Source: Parapristionchus giblindavisi (taxonomy: Eukaryota; Nematoda; Chromadorea; Rhabditida; Diplogasteridae). Taken from it: a DNA stretch of 64,000 nucleotides. The notes under the pieces are model-generated. The model made no database searches, was not told where the DNA came from, and saw only the letters and a list, made by a program, of their open reading frames with translations. The stretch is from NCBI GenBank assembly GCA_943737045.1, contig CALSFV010000348.1, positions 1 to 64,000 of the forward strand. The letters run 5' to 3'. Positions 22,282-33,100 of the stretch are shown here, piece by piece (the first letter of the stretch is position 1; each line of letters starts with the position of its first letter). A program made the translations under genes and the position numbers.

Positions 22282-23724
22282 CATCGTTACATTTGCCTTA
22301 CCTCTGGTATTTCCAAACTAGTAGTTTACTTACATGACGTCACAGACTAGAAGTTTACGGCTAGTGGTTTACTAGAAGTGAAAGAATATTTGACGAAATG
22401 CATTACAGTATATACACAACGTTCAGTAAACTTACGTTTAACTAGCCGTAGACTTGCAAGTCTACGGCTAGTTTGAATGATAAGTAAACTACTAGTTTAA
22501 AAATACCAGAGTACGCGCCAACGCCGTCACTGAAAATATCGCTGCATTTGCCTTACGCATGTGTCGACATAAATTTTGGAGTTGTTAATAGGGATACGGT
22601 AGGAAGTTACCGTAACCATCGATCGATAATGGTTGGCTAGCGTAACCTACAGTAAGCTTTTACGGTACCCCTGTTGACCACCAGGAGTTTCCACTTGGAC
22701 AAACACACTCCAAAATTTATGTCGACGCGTGCGTAACAAGGGAACCACTTAACCTTACCCCATAATTATCTATGTTTGATACCTTGATGTGAATCTACAT
22801 GGAAAAAAAGGTGTCTAAAAAGTTAGGTAAAAAGTTCCACATTCGCGTTTTAAGTCCTTTTTCAGGCTTCTGAAATGGGCATTTTCAGACCTTTTTCGAC
22901 ACTTTTGGACACTTTTGTGACTTTCTGGACCATTTAAGGCCTTCTTTTTGCGTCTCTGTGGCCCTTTTTGAGCCTTTTTGTTTTTTTGGGTCTTTTGGTC
23001 TTTTTGGCGTCTTTTTGGGCAAATCTAGTGCATTTTTCAGAGGCCCGAAAAAGGACTTAAAACGCGAATGTGGAACTTTTTACCTAACTTTTTAGACACA
23101 TTTTTTCCGCGTAGATTCACATCAAAGTATCAAACATAGATAATTATGGGGTAAGGTTAAGTGGTTCCCTTCAGGGCTGAGATTTTTTGATTTTGATTTT
23201 TTGAATTTTTGAATTTTTTGACCATTTCAAAAAATTCAAAATCAAAAGTTTTTTGAATTTTTCTCAAAAAATCAAAAAAAATTAAACGTAAAAAAGTACC
23301 GTTAAAACGACAAAAAGTGTAAAATTTTGGAAAATTATGACAAAATTTGATAAAACTTAACAAGATTCCTATTTATATCATTTTTCACGGCCTTAATGAA
23401 GAGGATTCTAAGGGTTTTAGTGTAGATTAGTGTGCCCAATGCGCTGACGTAGAATTTTTAAAAAGTGAAAAAATTATTGTATCATGTTTTTCATGTTTCA
23501 GAATTTGGTTTATTGCGTAATTGAATGTTTTAACCACTTTTCAGGCATAATTGATGTGTCTGAATTGCTTTTTATCCTTTTAATCAAAGTAAACAATTCA
23601 TTCAAAAAATTTTTGAGCCATTTTTTGAATTTTTTGATCAAAAAATTTTTTGAAATTATTTTCAAAAAATCCCAGCCCTGGTTCCCTTGTAAGGCAAATG
23701 TAACGATATTTTCCGTGACGGCGT
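22282..23724. mobile_element. Nested TIR elements (Russian-doll palindromes)
   Basis: Several inverted-repeat elements lie side by side and inside one another. An element at about 22302-22512 has ends CTCTGGTATTTCCAAACTAG / CTAGTTTAAAAATACCAGAG and a central ACTTGCAAGT palindrome. An outer pair, CGCCGTCACTGAAAATATCG at about 22527 and its complement ending near 23724, encloses three more: 22558-22735 (CGACATAAATTTTGGAG / CTCCAAAATTTATGTCG), 22736-23170 (GGGAACCACTTAACC ... GGTTAAGTGGTTCCC with AAAAGTTAGGTAAAAAGTTC arms) and 23172-23682 (CAGGGCTG ... CAGCCCTG with TTTTTTGA-rich arms). No transposase frame is visible, so all are probably non-autonomous. Confidence 0.75.
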
Positions 23725-24246
23725 AGACGCGTCAGGCCAGTGTAACGACGCATAAGCGCGGAAAATATCCTTCACTACTTCGTTATTAGAAAAATATCAT
23801 ATATTTTTCGAGGGGTGCAGGTCAGTTTATGAATTGGTTTGCTTATATCAAACAGGTCACTTTTGCAGATATCGGCGACAAAGAGAGAAAAATAGGGAAA
23901 AGTATACGTAATTTTAGGGAAATAACGTTAGTTCATAACAATTACGTGTCAATTTATAGTTCTGATACTGCAAGTTGAACAACAATGTATGATAAACATG
24001 GTATAGTAAAGCACCCATTAATCAGACTAATCAGCCGTTCAGCCGTGGCAACCATTCCTTCCCAAAGGTTCTTTCTGTGTTTGATAAAGGTCATTAAATT
24101 GTAAATAAAGCACCCACTCATCTTGAAGTGAGAGCACAATAAACCATTCACAACCATCTTCAACTGTACGTTCAAACTCGAAATTATATTTGAAAGGAAC
24201 ACCGATTATAGCATCGCTCTCGTATGAATATTTCCTACAATGATCA

Positions 24247-24247
24247 A

Positions 24248-24333
<86 letters not shown>

Positions 24334-24372
24334 TAATAATAATAATAATAATAATAAGAATAATAATAATAA
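24247..24372. repeat. (AAT)n microsatellite
   Basis: About 40 near-perfect AAT triplets in MATH-BTB intron 1. Open frames of poly-Asn and poly-Ile over it are artefacts. Confidence 0.95.
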
Positions 24373-24389
24373 TGTGCCCGAAAGATCGC

Positions 24390-24700
24390 CCCTCGGGCCA
24401 GCTTCGTTTCAACAAGGTGCCCTGCGGGCAGGCTTTTCTTACTTTAACCGCGGATCACCTTTTAGCTGGTCCATGGGATAGACCCATCCGCAAAAATTGG
24501 CCTTTCATGGTTACCCACCCGCAAAATTGGACCACAAATTGACGATTTTCTTGAAATTTTCACGATTTTGGGGTTTTTTAGCTCAAAATCGGGTTACCCA
24601 CACGCCTTTTGACCAAAAAATTAGGTACCCATACGCATTTGAAGGGTGATATTGATAGACCATCACTGAGCTGGCCCCGCGGGGACATCTGCCAGGCACC
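24390..24700. repeat. ACCCACCCGCAAAA-type dispersed element, copy 1
   Basis: Contains repeated TTACCCACCCGCAAAATTGG-like units and related TACCCACACGCC / TACCCATACGCA variants, flanked by GGGCCAGCTTCG ... GAGCTGGCCC. Related to the larger element at 34283-35165. Confidence 0.55.
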
Positions 24701-25384
24701 TATTTAATCATGGAAAGTTTGGAATTTTTAAAAGAGAGGAATCACTGAGAGGAATTGCCGAGCGCGAGTTTTTTAAGTTTTTCGTGCGCCATTAGCCAAA
24801 AATTAATATTTTCCCAGGCTACGTATGTAATCTATAAAAATTTTAACTAACTTTCCATGAATAACTTTGCCTGTACTCATGCAGGGTATGCTAATATAAC
24901 AATATATTACCCATATTTAGGATCTGAGTAACGCCAAACTCGTCTTCTCAATGGAACTCGAATCAATTGAGAGTCCACAATTACAATTTCGCAATTGTAT
25001 CGATCATTTGCCGGGGGAGTTTCAGTTGATGACATGACTGAATGAAATGCAATTAATAATATAAATGGATGTACTAATATAGGTATACTTGCACGTTAAA
25101 AATAAATTAGAAACCTAATATGTTAGTTAATAATGTGCACTGTGGTTACATCTATGTAATAATTGAATAAATAAAAATGTACACGTATAGGATTGCGTGC
25201 ACATTAGATATAAATTTAGAGATGTAAGACAAAATGAAGAAGAAAATTAGAGATAATTGAATCGAAGCAACGATCTTCTATAGTGAAAGCGGTATTTGTT
25301 CATATATAATAAAGTTAGAACAAAATGTACAGCAAAGAAACATTTAGTAAGGTTCTGAAAACAAATAAGTCAGTACTTCATTCA

Positions 25385-25390
25385 TTTATT
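25385..25390 (-). terminator. Candidate poly(A) signal of the PLPP6-type gene
   Basis: TTTATT on the plus strand (AATAAA on the minus strand), about 270 nt downstream of the stop codon at 25657-25659. The surrounding block is duplicated near 19080-19205. Confidence 0.45.
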
Positions 25391-25656
25391 CGTTTTCTTT
25401 AACCGTAAAAATTAGTAATTACAACGATGACATTAATATTACAAGTAACTCTGTACAAATCAAAAAAAGCTGTATCTTGTTTCTAAAAAATATTACTAAT
25501 CGCATCACTAAGTCAAAATTGAAGTATAATAATGTAAAAAAGATCATTCTCATAAGACGAACATAATCATTGAACATAATCAACAGAAAAATCGATAATA
25601 GGCCAAAGTAATCAATAAACAAAAAACGATCGATAATCCAGAAAATCAATCAATAA

Positions 25657-27698
25657 TCACGCGAATAATCTCCTCATCCATCGGTTTACTGCCATCGGCG
25701 TACATAACACGAGCACTCCTTGCAGGAATCCTACTGCGAGGCCTACAAATGGTCAAAGATCAAAGATCAACTATCAAAGATCAAAGATCACTCCTCACAC
25801 AATCAGTATGTTCAACCGCGAACGCTATTGAAAGACAAAAAGTCAAAGATCAAACTACACATGAACATCAAACTACAAAATCACAAAGATCAAAGCTCAC
25901 TAACCTCCAAGCACATCCGAGAAGTAGTGTCGGCCCATGGCAACTCGTGAGTAGCCCACGGCCAGCGGAAACACAACAGCGACGGGCGTGAGACGAGGAA
26001 ACGTGTATCCGCTGCAAGAAAGATCAAAGATCAAAGATCAAAGATCGAAGAGTCAAAAGATCAAAGATCAAAGCGTCAAAAGATCAAAGATCAAAGATCA
26101 ACCTACAGAAAGACGCACAGCATGGTCGCGCGTGATGTGTGTCCCGACGGGAACGAATATCGATCGGCGATTGGCGCCTCGAATACCTGCAACGGCATAT
26201 TGTATATATATTTATCTACGTGCACGCAACGAAACATATTGAAATAATAAAATGTGATGGTACGACTAATAGAGGTACCGAATTCAAAGTGATAATCGTC
26301 CCATCAATTTTTTTTCCGCTGCATCAAATGGAAATAAATTGTCTGTGTTCATGGCAATTATCACTCTATACATTAATTAATCAATCAATAATGAGAAGAA
26401 AATGATGGAATCGATTATGATTGTGTGAACAGTGAACAATTAGAGAACAAAGCTAACAAAAGCTTGTAAGCCAATTAATCAATAAAATCGTTGAATCAAT
26501 CAATACCTGCGGAATCATTATCCATATCAGTGTCAAATAACACTTATTTTCATTTCAACTGCTGTCGCGCCTCGGGTGTAGATAAATTATTATTTTTATT
26601 TTTATTATATCACCTGATCATCTACATTTTCCGGTGGCCGCTCACGCTGGACGATGATCTTGAGCGCACCGACCACGGCCAGATCGAGGACAAGGCCTGA
26701 GAGATCAAAGATCAAAGATCAAATCAAGTCTAGTATAAGAGATAAAAAGATCAAAGATCAAAGATCAGAATAAGTCTAATATAAGAGATCAAAGATAAAA
26801 AAATCAGAAAAAAACATAAATCAAAGATCAAAGATCAGAGTAAGTCTAATATAAGATCCCAAAGTTCAAAGGTCAAAGATTAACTCACCGATGTTGAGCA
26901 CGAGCAGGCTGTACTGAATTTTCTCGTTCCATCTAAAAAAAACTAAAATTAAATCTATTTCACGAATATTTCAGACTAAACAGTCTGTACGAATGCATAC
27001 AGTCAGAGAACGAGTGCGAAATGAAGAAATCTCAGACAATTTGACAAAAAAAATCAATAATCAATCAATAATCAATAAACCTATAGGAGTAGGCGAAGAC
27101 GGCCGTGACGGAGGCGATGATGAGCCACGGTATGCCGTGTACCGTATACTCGATCACCTTGAGCGCCGGACGAATCCTGAATCAGGCGTGATTTATTGAT
27201 TGGGTGGGAACACCTCACAATCAGTCAATATCTTTTGTTGTTCTAGATCTTTGTAGGCGTTTTCGATAAATAATTGCGGAAAATCATTTTTTTTAACTAA
27301 AGTAAAAACTGCAGTATTAATTAGTATTTTTAACAATTAATATTTTCATAAATCCAAGGTTTTGTGGGTGATATGTTTTCCCCATTTTCGGATTTGGAAG
27401 CACCCACAGTACACACACGAAATTGAGGATCAAAAGCAGTTAAATGAACAGTTATATCTCCTATATTTATTTCGGCACAAATTTTCCATAAAATAACTAG
27501 TCCCACGCTTACGAATACATTGCGAAACATATAAACAGCTGTTGTTAATTAGGCAATGTTGGCCGCCGTAAAACAGTCAGTTCACGATAGTTCCTCAAAG
27601 TGTGCCTACCGTAACGGCACAACGACGGCCGCGCTGATCGTTCGATCGATACGTTCTAGCGCACACTCGTCGTCGGAGCCCGCATCATCATCAACCAT
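25657..27698 (-). CDS. plpp6: PAP2-family polyisoprenoid/lipid phosphatase (PLPP6-type)
   Basis: Seven exons: 27698-27610, 27176-27081, 26932-26889, 26696-26614, 26186-26107, 26011-25905 and 25742-25657, total 585 nt (194 aa), all junctions in frame. All three PAP2 catalytic motifs are intact: KX6RP as KIIVQRERP at about 89-97, PSGHTSR at about 117-123, and SRX5HX3D as SRVAMGRHYFSD at about 152-163, with the catalytic His at 159. The N-terminal block HGIPWL and overall order match PLPP6/PPAPDC2, a membrane phosphatase that removes phosphate from presqualene and polyisoprenoid diphosphates, usually at the ER. Hydrophobic stretches in exons 2-7 supply the membrane helices. The N-terminal tail is shorter than in mammalian PLPP6 (about 295 aa). 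The start chosen is the first ATG giving an acidic, Ser-containing tail; the frame is open further upstream. Introns 3, 5 and 6 are packed with AAAGATC repeats. Confidence 0.92.
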
Positions 27699-28619
27699 GA
27701 TTACGGTAGATCCAGGATACGGGATACGAAGGTACTGTAGGCAGAAAATCAATTGATAAACGGCAAAACTATTCGAAAGCTCCAGTAATGGTGAGTAGGA
27801 AGTGTTAGGGTGCGTAGGCAACGTATACTAGAGTTACAGATTTCGAAACATTCGAGTTCATAGTTCCGAGAGATAAGGTGGTGAGATAGTACGGCGATAT
27901 GGAAACTACGAAGAGATAGGAGGGCAGTGAACTTGTATACATGCTATAAACAAGGGAGTACGTCAGGGAGAGAGGTAAAGGCAGAAAAGGAGAGGTAGAA
28001 GAGGTAAAATGTAGTGGTAGAGGTAGAAAAGAAGAGGAAGAGGTAGAGGTAAAAATGAGAGTAAGAGGAAGAATTGAGAGGAAGAGGTAGTGGTAGTAGT
28101 AGAGGTAAGAGAGCAAGAGATAGGGTCAGAAAGTGAGAGGTAGAGATGAAAGTGTGGACAGTGATGACGTGTACATAACTAATGAGTCATCAAGGTTTGA
28201 GAGTTTCCAATCGATAAATCAATCAATATATCACCAAAGTAATCGATAAATCAACCCGAATTACCAGATACTTCGTGAATCTAACACATTTGCGTTTGCG
28301 AAAAAGTTGATTGTCTTTCTGAATAATTTATTTAGTCATATTGACGGACATTACAACATTAATGAATAATTCTCTTGTCTGCAAAAAAAGAGACGTATAA
28401 ATACAATATTGGGTAACAAGGAAAGTTTTTTATTGTTTTGTTTTAAAACAGTTTTAAGACAAAAATGGAGATGTAGTGTACGGTATACAATCAATAACTA
28501 ACTAATTTTTCGAAAACAACGTAAAAGACGAAAGGAAGGTGGACTGCGGCACACCGTATACAACCAAAAATTAATTCGTGACGGAGATCGGGATACGGTA
28601 ATCAATAATGAGATATCGA
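27699..28619. other. Spacer between PLPP6-type gene and SLU7 3' end
   Basis: Holds the PLPP6-type 5' region and the SLU7 3' UTR. A purine-rich AGAGGTAGAGG tract covers about 27960-28140. No further coding exon seen. Confidence 0.5.
28428..28433 (-). terminator. Candidate poly(A) signal of SLU7
   Basis: TTTATT on the plus strand (AATAAA on the minus), about 190 nt beyond the SLU7 stop codon at 28620-28622. Confidence 0.5.
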
Positions 28620-29589
28620 TTACTTCTTCGTGCGCTTCTCCTCGATGTACTTGGCCATGGGATCGGCAGAGTGCACCTAAACGAATCAATCAATATCACC
28701 AATCAATCAATCGATAATCAGAAATCTACCGTATCCAGGAAATACCGTACCTGTGTGAGCTTGTAGGCCTCGACCTCCAGTTCGGTCGGCTTCTTGAACT
28801 CGTACGTTGTGTTGTACTTACGAGCACGCTCATCCTGAAAGCAATCAATAACTACCGTATCCCAAAATCTCCAATTACTACCGTATCCCAAAATCACCAA
28901 TAACTACCGTAACCAAAAATCTCCGAAACTACCGTATCCAAAAATCACCAAAACTACCGTATCTAAAACCAATCCATAATTCCCCCATCCTAAAAAAACA
29001 TCAATAACTACTGCGCCGAAGCGGAAAAGTCAATAACTACCGTATCCCAAAATAAAGTCAGTTCTCGATAACCCTCTACCGTATATACCTTCTTGGCCTC
29101 CTTCCTCGCTCTGCGCTCCTCCTTGAGCGCACGCTGCACCTGCTTCTGCAGCTTGCTGTCCTCCGTCTCCTCCTCCGATTTCTTGCCCGCGTCCGAGTCT
29201 GAATCCGAGCCTGACGACGACGACGAAGACTCGTCCGAGGAGTTGCGTCTGAACACGAGGTAATTGATCTTTGATCTTTAGTGTATCATTGATCTTTGAT
29301 CTTTCGCACATTATCAACTTGGATTCGTTTCAAAGAAATACGGTTCAGTATACGTGGACCCAAACATGCACCTCCTAGTGTGTAAATGAGAGAACAATCA
29401 ATAATCAATCAATAAATCAATCAATAAATCAATATACCGTACCTCTTCCTCTTCCTCTTTCCACCCATCTTCTCCGCTCGTCTCTTTCTCTTCTCTCTCC
29501 GCTTGTCTCGGCGTCTCTGCTCGCGCTCCACGCGACGCTTCTCCTCTGCCGCCTCGTCCTCTTGCGCTTTCTGAAAAATGATAATAGTG

Positions 29590-29628
<39 letters not shown>

Positions 29629-30122
29629 TAATACAATTTAAATAAAATTTTGATCTTTGATCTTTCGCACACCGAACAAAAAAATGTAAGACTTTTGAAG
29701 ACCAAAACTCTAACAGAAACAAGTGCATCCCGTTGAATCGACGTTTCGCCCTGGCTATACTAATCCCACACCTATCGCTATTTCGTTCTTAGAGTATTCT
29801 CCGAGGCATCTCGATATAATAATAATAATAATAATAAGAATAATAATAATAATAATATCTAAAAAATTATTCATTGATCAAAGGTAACACATCTTATTTG
29901 CATTAATCACTACAAATATAAAAAGGCTTTTGAAGACCACTACTCTAACAGAAACAACTCTAAAAAACATCCCAGTTCAACCCCTTGAATCCGCGTTTCG
30001 CCCTGGCTATACTAATCATACGCCTATCGCTATTTCGTTCGTCCACATATTGGTTTTTCAACATTCACCTACTTCATATAACAGGAACCAAGACAACACA
30101 TTACGAATTAAATAAATAGATA

Positions 30123-30156
<34 letters not shown>

Positions 30157-33100
30157 CCTCCCGTACCTTCTTCTTCTGACGTTCCTCTTCGGAATCTTCC
30201 GACTCTGAGGACGAAGATGATGACGATGAAGAGGATGATGAGCTTTCCTTAAAATATATTAAATTAGATTACATTTTTAATGTATTCAACATTTGCGAAA
30301 AAAAAAACAGAAAATTCTACACTCTTGCACGCCAGAGACATGAAAAGAATTCAGTTTTATTTATTTAATTATCGATTTACCCATACCTTTTCCTTCTTAA
30401 CTTCCTCCTCCTCCTCCTCTTTCACTGCCTTCTTTGAGGATGTCTCTGCGGCCACTGTAAATGAATTCATTAATAAAGGTAAAGGTAAAGGTAAATCCAG
30501 ATATTCACTGCTAGTCCAGTCATAAATATTATAATGAACTATACACTCCTAATAAACTCTGTCCAAAACTACAAACAACTTTGATGTTCTCCGCTCTGGC
30601 CACACTCTCTCACCCGAATGTGCGCGAGAGTATTGCCGAGTAAAATTAGCTTGGGGTGTTTGTTTGCAGGAAGCTGATTATTGACTTCCACATTTCCGTT
30701 TGAATTTAGATGAGAGCGATGAAACGTGAAAAGTGCAGGGTGGATGTCACACCAACTCACCGTACCTCTGTCCTCCCCCCCCCTCTTCTTCTTCTCCTCC
30801 GTACCACACTACAAACTACAACCCCCATCCACCGTACCTCTATCCAAACTACAAACTACAAGACCAATCTACCATACCTCTATCCTCCTCCTCCTCCTTC
30901 TTCTCCACCGTACCACCACTCTTCACAGTCATCTTGGGCAGCGCGGCCATCTCATCGTTCACCGCGAATCCCTGCTCGCCGATGCAGTAGCTCTGCTTCA
31001 CGAACGAGTGGCAGCATCTGAAAGAAAAAGTCAGTTGGCGATCGATCCGCGATGCTACAGTAATCATACTAGCTAGATGACAAAGTCAGGCGTCAATAAT
31101 AGCCAGTTAGCTATGCTACAGAAATGAAAATCCAAAAAATTGATCGAGATAATACAGCTTACAATAATCATGTGAACACTAGCTGACGTGGGAAATAAAG
31201 TCAGTTAATGATAGAGTTACCGTAATCCCTCCACCCCGCACTTACTTGTATCCCCATCGTCCGTTCGCCCAGTACGAGCCGTACACGGAGGTGTGGTTCT
31301 TCGGGTACCTACAATTATTCCATTATAATTTTGTATAACAGATAGCAGAGTCAGTCCTGCACACAGATCTTTTGATCAATCTAGAAGTCTCGAAACAGCA
31401 AAACACCTGGGCATGAACGCTGACAAACGGTTTGTCGACAAAAGTGGCATCACAAGCGTAGAATTGGGGGATCTTCGGCAAACCGTCTCCGCTTGTGACG
31501 TCACGTCTGTCGGCAAACGTTTTGCCACCGTTCCTGATTTTACCTATACTGGTTTCGGCAGTACAACTATTCAAACTCTCTGAAACCAGATTAGTATTAG
31601 TATTGTAAATTTATCAAACATTTGGCCTACGTATTCCCGCATACAGATCTTTTGAAAAATCTACAAGTCTCGAAACAGCAAAACACCGGGGGCCGTATCC
31701 AAGAACGTTGACAAACGGTTTGTCGATAAACGTGACCACCCAAGCGTAGAGGTGGGGGATCTTCGGCAAACCGCCTCCGCCTTCGCTTCTGACGTCACGT
31801 TTGACGGCAAACGGTTTGCGATCGTTCATGGATACATCCTCTGGACTTGTTCCTTCGGCAGTACTACTATTGAGACATTTTGAAACCTATATTAGTCAGC
31901 TTGGCCGTACCGGACCGATAAAATATTCTCTCAACACAATTTTTCTAAATATTTCCAATTATAAATTAGTTACCAAGATATCCACCGCAACGATTAATGT
32001 AGTGTTCAAAGATTTGGAAAAACAAAGAAAAATCGGCAAGATAGTAAACACTGTTTTCTCTTCTTTTCTTTACATAAATTTTCACTTATTTTCATAAAAT
32101 AAAAAATATTATTATGATTATTACTCACACATCCTCCTCATATCGACTCTTGATCTTCGGCCGCTCCTCTCCCTTGATCAGCGTTCCCTTCCTCGAGTAC
32201 TCCACGTACTGCTCCGTCTGGGCCAGGAGCAGCTCCTTGGGCGGTGCCGCCAGATGCTCATCGCCACCGTACTTCTCGAGTAGTTTCTGCAATGTGATAC
32301 GGTAGGTCAGAACGAGTAGGTCAGACTACGGTAGACCGGAACGTGAGAAAAAGTTCGGTGGGTCAGAAATAGCTCAGCGAATCAGACTATTGTAGAAAAG
32401 ATAGACATAGATCGGTGATTCAGATTGCATTGCAGTGGGCCAGACAGAGAGTTCGGTAGGTCAGATTACGGCAGACAGGAACGAGAGAGAAAAGTTCGGT
32501 GGTCAGATTACGGTATGATAGTCATAGCTCGGCGAGACAGACTGTTGTAGGACAAACATAGTTCGTTGGGTCAGATTGCAGTGGACCAGACAGACAGAGA
32601 GAGAGAGTTCGTTGGGTCAGATTCCTGATTGCCTACCGTACCTTCTTCGTCTCCTGCTTGACGTCCTTCGTCTCCGACTTGAACTCCTTCTGGAGCTGCT
32701 CGAGCTTCGTGGGCTCGGCGAGCGCGTGCACATCGATACCCTGCAAGGGTACAGTACATTATACCACAAGGATTCAAATTGTGTGCGGTCCAGCAGCGAA
32801 AGCTACCGTATACCTACCTGACAGCGGGCAGACCACGCGAAGACCTGCGCCTCGTTCGCTGCCACCACTTCGCCAGAGTATCTGCAAATGATATTAGGGT
32901 TTCAGAAGTTGTTAGATAAGTTGATACCAATGTTAGCATCACACAAGTGTAGAGATTGTAAGTCTCTCATGTCAGAGGAGCGCGCAAAAGACGATGGAGG
33001 CTGAAGGACTCGAACCAACGACCTTCCGCTTGCAAGTCGGCTGCTCTACCACTGAGCTAAGCCCCCGTACTCCGCTGTCCTCTACACCCTCGCTATGGTT

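Larger units (their letters stand above)
20397..25035 (-). pseudogene. MATH-BTB (BATH-like) gene, probably damaged
   Basis: Minus-strand exons: 25035-24911 (MSSTETPPANDRYNCEIV...), 24216-about 24053 (MATH-type EFERTVEDGCEW ... VLYLQFN), 21840-21766, 21702-21616, 21570-about 21490 (ends DALDCVATITAYW), 21361-21255 (TPSKLTDLKITVEDTVFYVN, BTB start), about 21210-21137 (IAMTSPVLRSLIYPNDGE), 21082-21011 (EDISSNEFEFLLRSMYP), 20741-20652 (LARRFEIDHLISQCIEV) and 20558-20397 (CDQYNLSMLYDTILKDL). The order MATH-BTB-BACK-like helices matches nematode substrate adaptors of cullin-3 ubiquitin ligases, a family that expands rapidly. Defects: the intron between the two BTB exons has a normal donor (AA|GTGAGC) but no AG before coding sequence resumes, only TTTTCG where TTTTCAG is expected. 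The junction from exon 2 to exon 3 does not keep frame across a 2.2-kb repeat-filled intron. The 3' terminal exon was not identified. It may be a pseudogene, or a gene with exons I could not resolve. Confidence 0.7.

Noticed and set aside
22282..23724. Autonomous DNA transposon
   Set aside because: No open frame of transposase length or motif inside the nested inverted repeats.
24206..24481. Poly-Asn and poly-Ile open frames
   Set aside because: (AAT)n microsatellite translated in different frames.
32995..33066. Functional tRNA-Ala(UGC) gene
   Set aside because: The acceptor stem pairs, but two mismatches in each of the anticodon and T stems and the SINE-like duplicated flanks indicate a pseudogene.
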